From contig DPPH01000234.1 in NCBI GenBank assembly GCA_003539375.1, forward strand, positions 1-7,435: a stretch of 7,435 bases of DNA. Direction: 5' to 3'. The notes under the pieces were generated by a model that worked only from the letters and a program-made list of their open reading frames with translations, was not told where the DNA came from and searched no databases. This stretch comes from Clostridiales bacterium (lineage in GTDB: Bacteria; Bacillota; Clostridia; Tissierellales; Dethiosulfatibacteraceae). Position numbers and translations under genes: made by a program. This document shows, piece after piece, positions 5,015-7,435 of the stretch. Position 1 is the stretch's first letter. The number at the start of each line of letters is the position of its first letter.

Positions 5015-6664
5015 CTACATCATCCCCGGCATTCCGCCCGGCATTCCACCTGGCATTCCGCCGCCCATTGGATCATCTTTGTCGTTATCTTCATCGTCTT
5101 CTACAACAGAAGCTTCAGTAGTAAGTACCATCGCTGCTACTGATGCTGCATTCTGAAGAGCTGACCTAGTAACTTTTGTAGGGTCTACAATACCAACTTT
5201 TATCATATCTACGAATTTTTCAGTTAATACATCAAATCCGTATCCTTTTTCATGTTCTTTAACTTTTTCTACTATTACAGATCCTTCTAATCCTGCATTA
5301 GTAGCTATTTGTCTTACAGGTTCTTCTAAAGCTCTTTTTACTATTAAAGCCCCGGTCTTTTCATCATTCATTAGAGTTTCTGCCTTAGCTTCAACGGCTT
5401 TTACTGTATTTAATAAAGCAACTCCACCACCAGGTACTATACCTTCTTCAATTGCTGCTCTAGTAGCATTTAAGGCATCTTCAATTCTAAGTTTCTTTTC
5501 CTTCATTTCAGTTTCAGTAGCAGCTCCAACGTTTATAACTGCAACTCCACCAGTTAACTTAGCAAGTCTTTCTTGAAGTTTTTCTTTATCAAACTCAGAT
5601 GTAGTGTCTTCAATTTGAGTTTTAATTTGATTTATTCTTTCTTCAATACCAGATTCTTCGCCATATCCATCTACTATTGTAGTGTTTTCTTTATCAACCT
5701 TAACTGATTTTGCTTGTCCTAACATATCTATAGTAGTTTCTTTTAAATCATATCCTAATTCTTCACTTATTACAGTTCCACCTGTTAAAATTGCAATATC
5801 TCTTAACATTTCTTTTCTTCTGTCACCGAATCCAGGAGCTTTAACAGCTACACAGTTAAACGTACCTCTTAACTTGTTAACTACTAAGGTTGCTAGTGCT
5901 TCTCCTTCTATATCTTCGGCAATTATCATGAATTGTTTTCCTTGTTCTACAATCTTTTCTAATACTGGTAAAATGTTTTGTATTGAGGTTATTTTCTTGT
6001 CTGTAATTAAAATATAAGGATCTTCTAGATTTGCTTCCATTTTATCTGTATCAGTCACCATGTATGGAGATAAATATCCTCTATCAAACTGCATACCTTC
6101 TACTACATCAAGTTCAGTTTCCATACTTCTTGATTCTTCTACAGTTATAACTCCATCTTTTCCTACTTTTTCCATTGCCTGTGCAATAAGTTTACCTATT
6201 TCACTATCTGCAGCTGATATAGAAGCAACTTGTTCGATATCTTCTGAAGTTTCTATATTCTTAGAAGCATTTTGTAATTCTTCTGTTGCAATTTTTACAG
6301 CTTCATGGATTCCTCTTTTTAACATCATAGGATTTGCACCAGCTGTAACGTTTTTTATTCCTTCTCTTATTATAGCTTGGGCTAATAATGTTGCTGTTGT
6401 TGTTCCGTCTCCAGCAACGTCATTTGTTTTAGTAGCTACTTCTTTTACTAATTGAGCTCCAAGATTTTCATATTTATTTTTAAGTTCAATTTCTCTAGCT
6501 ATAGTAACTCCGTCATTTGTTATAAGGGGTGAACCAAAAGATTTTTCTAATACAACATTTCTACCTTTAGGTCCTAAGGTTACCTTCACTGTATCAGCTA
6601 GTTTATTAACACCAGCTTCCATACTTTTTCTTGAATCACTTCCAAATTTTATTTTTTTTGCCAT
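5015..6664 (-). CDS. groEL: chaperonin GroEL (Hsp60)
   Basis: GroEL forms the double-ring ATP-driven chamber that, capped by GroES, folds proteins in the cytosol. The product is 549 residues, a standard length. It shows KFGSDSRKSMEAGVNKLAD near the N-terminus, TLGPKGRNVVL (29-39), the ATP-binding AGDGTTTATLL (84-94), APGFGDRRKEML (276-287), the hinge-region ATRAAIEEGIVPGGG (400-414) with D396 matching the catalytic Asp398 of Escherichia coli, and the flexible C-terminal tail (533-549) with GGMP repeats ending in MM. An acidic run (EDDEDNDKDD, 522-531) precedes the tail. GAGAGGTG (6678-6671) lies six bases before the ATG. The gene follows groES by 20 bases and is co-transcribed with it from the CIRCE-controlled promoter. 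Confidence 0.99.
   Translation of the reverse strand: MAKKIKFGSDSRKSMEAGVNKLADTVKVTLGPKGRNVVLEKSFGSPLITNDGVTIAREIELKNKYENLGAQLVKEVATKTNDVAGDGTTTATLLAQAIIREGIKNVTAGANPMMLKRGIHEAVKIATEELQNASKNIETSEDIEQVASISAADSEIGKLIAQAMEKVGKDGVITVEESRSMETELDVVEGMQFDRGYLSPYMVTDTDKMEANLEDPYILITDKKITSIQNILPVLEKIVEQGKQFMIIAEDIEGEALATLVVNKLRGTFNCVAVKAPGFGDRRKEMLRDIAILTGGTVISEELGYDLKETTIDMLGQAKSVKVDKENTTIVDGYGEESGIEERINQIKTQIEDTTSEFDKEKLQERLAKLTGGVAVINVGAATETEMKEKKLRIEDALNATRAAIEEGIVPGGGVALLNTVKAVEAKAETLMNDEKTGALIVKRALEEPVRQIATNAGLEGSVIVEKVKEHEKGYGFDVLTEKFVDMIKVGIVDPTKVTRSALQNAASVAAMVLTTEASVVEDDEDNDKDDPMGGGMPGGMPGGMPGMM
5027..5062 (-). repeat. three 12-bp tandem repeats coding the GroEL GGMP tail
   Basis: Three consecutive 12-base units each encode Gly-Gly-Met-Pro (residues 535-546) and differ only at some third codon positions. 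The stretch is noticeably richer in G and C than the surrounding gene. Methionine- and glycine-rich tails are normal for bacterial GroEL and line the bottom of the cavity. Confidence 0.8.
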
Positions 6665-6684
6665 AATTTACACCTCTCTTTTAT

Positions 6685-6966
6685 TTATTCTACTACTGCC
6701 AAAATTTCGTTAAGCTTTAAGATAGTATATTCTTGACCATCTAATTTTATTTCGTTTCCTGCATATTTGGCAAATATAACTCTATCACCTTTTTTTATTT
6801 CATCTTTTTTCTTCTCATCATTTAAAATTCCTGCTCCCACAGCTACAACCTCTGCCATTTGAGGCTTTTCTTTTGCAGTACCAGGTAGTACAATGCCACT
6901 TTTTGTAGTTTCTTCAGCTTCTATAGCTTTTATTAAAACTCTGTCTCCTAATGGTTTGATATTCAT
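6685..6966 (-). CDS. groES: co-chaperonin GroES (Hsp10)
   Basis: GroES is the seven-subunit lid of the GroEL chamber. The product is 93 residues from ATG 6966: MNIKPLGDRVLIKAIEAEE, then the mobile loop with TKSGIVLPGTAKEKPQ (21-36) that touches GroEL, then VVAVGAG (40-46), GDRVIFAKYAGNEIKLDG and the terminal ILKLNEILAVVE. The frame stays open upstream to an ATG at 7005, but that codon lies inside the CIRCE operator and would add 13 unrelated residues; a strong AAGGAGGT (6979-6972) fixes the start at 6966. It is first in the groES-groEL operon, with 20 bases between its stop and groEL. Expression should be repressed by HrcA and released on heat shock. Confidence 0.98.
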   Translation of the reverse strand: MNIKPLGDRVLIKAIEAEETTKSGIVLPGTAKEKPQMAEVVAVGAGILNDEKKKDEIKKGDRVIFAKYAGNEIKLDGQEYTILKLNEILAVVE

Positions 6967-6994
6967 ATTATACCTCCTTATGTTTTCCGTTTTG

Positions 6995-7021
6995 TTAGCA
7001 CTCATTAAAATCGAGTGCTAA
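6995..7021 (-). promoter_or_regulatory. CIRCE operator (HrcA binding site)
   Basis: TTAGCACTC (6995-7003), nine bases, then GAGTGCTAA (7013-7021) is an exact match to the CIRCE inverted repeat. It lies just after the promoter and upstream of the groES ribosome binding site, the usual place for HrcA repression of groESL. The hrcA gene itself is not in this window. Confidence 0.98.
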
Positions 7022-7035
7022 TACTTACATGGTAT

Positions 7036-7064
7036 ATAATACTTTAATATCACTTATGAATCAA
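7036..7064 (-). promoter_or_regulatory. sigma-A-type promoter of groES-groEL
   Basis: On the minus strand TTGATT (7064-7059) and TATTAT (7041-7036) are 17 bases apart. Transcription would start near 7029, so the CIRCE element begins within the first ten transcribed bases, the classic arrangement. The remaining gap to 7146 holds no gene and no clear terminator. Confidence 0.7.
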
Positions 7065-7146
7065 CCAGTGTTAATCTTGATATTTGTTGTTTATCGGCAC
7101 TTATTTCTAGATTACTCCATTTTACTCTAAAATACAGTGAATTTCT

Positions 7147-7435
7147 CTAAATATCTTTTAATTTCCCTTGAGATGCATAATAAAATAAATATTGTTGAGC
7201 AAATCCCGAATACTTACCATATATTTTTTCTGATTTCTTCCTAATATCTTCCGGTTTACCCTTAATTCCGTATATTTTACCCATAATTCTTTTCATCCAA
7301 ATGTCAACTGGAAAAGCTTCGTATTTGTTCATAGAAAAAAGTAGTATGCAGTTGCCTACCTTATCCCCAACTCCTTTGATTTTTTTTATTTCTTCTAAGG
7401 CCGTATCATAATTTAAGCCTTTTAAGCTATAAAGC
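7147..7435 (-). CDS. 8-oxoguanine DNA glycosylase/lyase (OGG1 type), C-terminal fragment
   Basis: The last 95 residues are present; the N-terminal part lies beyond the right edge. The frame is open to the edge, so the internal ATG at 7332 is not the start. The fragment contains the helix-hairpin-helix and GPD signature: IKKIKGVGDKVGNCILLFS (residues 16-34 of the fragment), whose lysine in GVGDK matches the Schiff-base lysine of OGG1 enzymes, followed by AFPVDIWMKRIM, whose aspartate matches the catalytic Asp. It ends GFAQQYLFYYASQGKLKDI, typical of clostridial members. These enzymes cut 8-oxoguanine out of DNA and nick the strand. The usual KVADC is KVGNC here, a small change next to the intact lysine. 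The gene runs in the same direction as groES, which has its own promoter downstream. Confidence 0.88.
   Translation of the reverse strand, partial: LYSLKGLNYDTALEEIKKIKGVGDKVGNCILLFSMNKYEAFPVDIWMKRIMGKIYGIKGKPEDIRKKSEKIYGKYSGFAQQYLFYYASQGKLKDI

Noticed and set aside
5682..6455. Two plus-strand open frames (5682-6017 and 6060-6455), hydrophobic and serine-rich
   Set aside because: Both are antisense to groEL; such frames arise from the codon bias of the real gene on the other strand.
6967..7005. Longer N-terminus of GroES starting at ATG 7005
   Set aside because: The extra codons overlap the CIRCE operator, are not in the GroES family, and a strong ribosome binding site sits before ATG 6966.
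7076..7146. Possible terminator after the glycosylase gene (TTTTA-GAG-TAAAA)
   Set aside because: The stem is only five A-T pairs and no T run follows it.

Overview
The window reads as chromosomal DNA from a low-GC, Gram-positive, probably anaerobic Firmicute of the Clostridia/Tissierellia kind. The evidence is strongly AT-rich intergenic DNA, strong AAGGAGG-type ribosome binding sites, a TTG start, a perfect CIRCE operator in front of groES-groEL, a WecG/TagA/CpsF-type glycosyltransferase, the MEP isoprenoid pathway (dxs), and an 8-oxoguanine glycosylase of the OGG1 type often seen in clostridia. The genus cannot be fixed from this sequence alone.

Layout, left to right. Positions 1-271 (minus) hold the N-terminal part of a TagA-like glycosyltransferase that runs off the left edge. 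Divergent from it, 426-962 (plus) encodes a small secreted protein of unknown function with a coiled coil and a glycine-rich C-terminal module. A hairpin at 958-984 separates it from the convergent gene at 980-2188 (minus), a fusion of holo-ACP synthase (AcpS) and NAD(P)H-hydrate dehydratase (NnrD). A compact divergent promoter region (about 2195-2300) leads to upp, uracil phosphoribosyltransferase (2301-2933, plus). A long hairpin at 2944-2985 ends upp and overlaps the stop codon of the convergent dxs (2984-4849, minus). Further right are the terminator hairpin of groEL (4952-4985), groEL (5015-6664, minus), groES (6685-6966, minus), the HrcA operator and promoter (6995-7064), and the C-terminal half of an OGG1-type DNA glycosylase (7147-7435, minus) that runs off the right edge.

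Apart from groES-groEL, each complete gene seems to have its own promoter and terminator, so this is a run of short transcription units rather than one pathway operon. The jobs are mainly housekeeping: protein folding under HrcA heat-shock control, isoprenoid precursor synthesis, pyrimidine salvage, carrier-protein activation, nicotinamide cofactor repair, DNA repair and probably cell-wall glycopolymer synthesis. I see no mobile element, CRISPR array, tRNA, rRNA or defence system. The least ordinary items are the AcpS-NnrD fusion, which has AcpS where the NnrE epimerase usually sits, and the unrecognised secreted protein.
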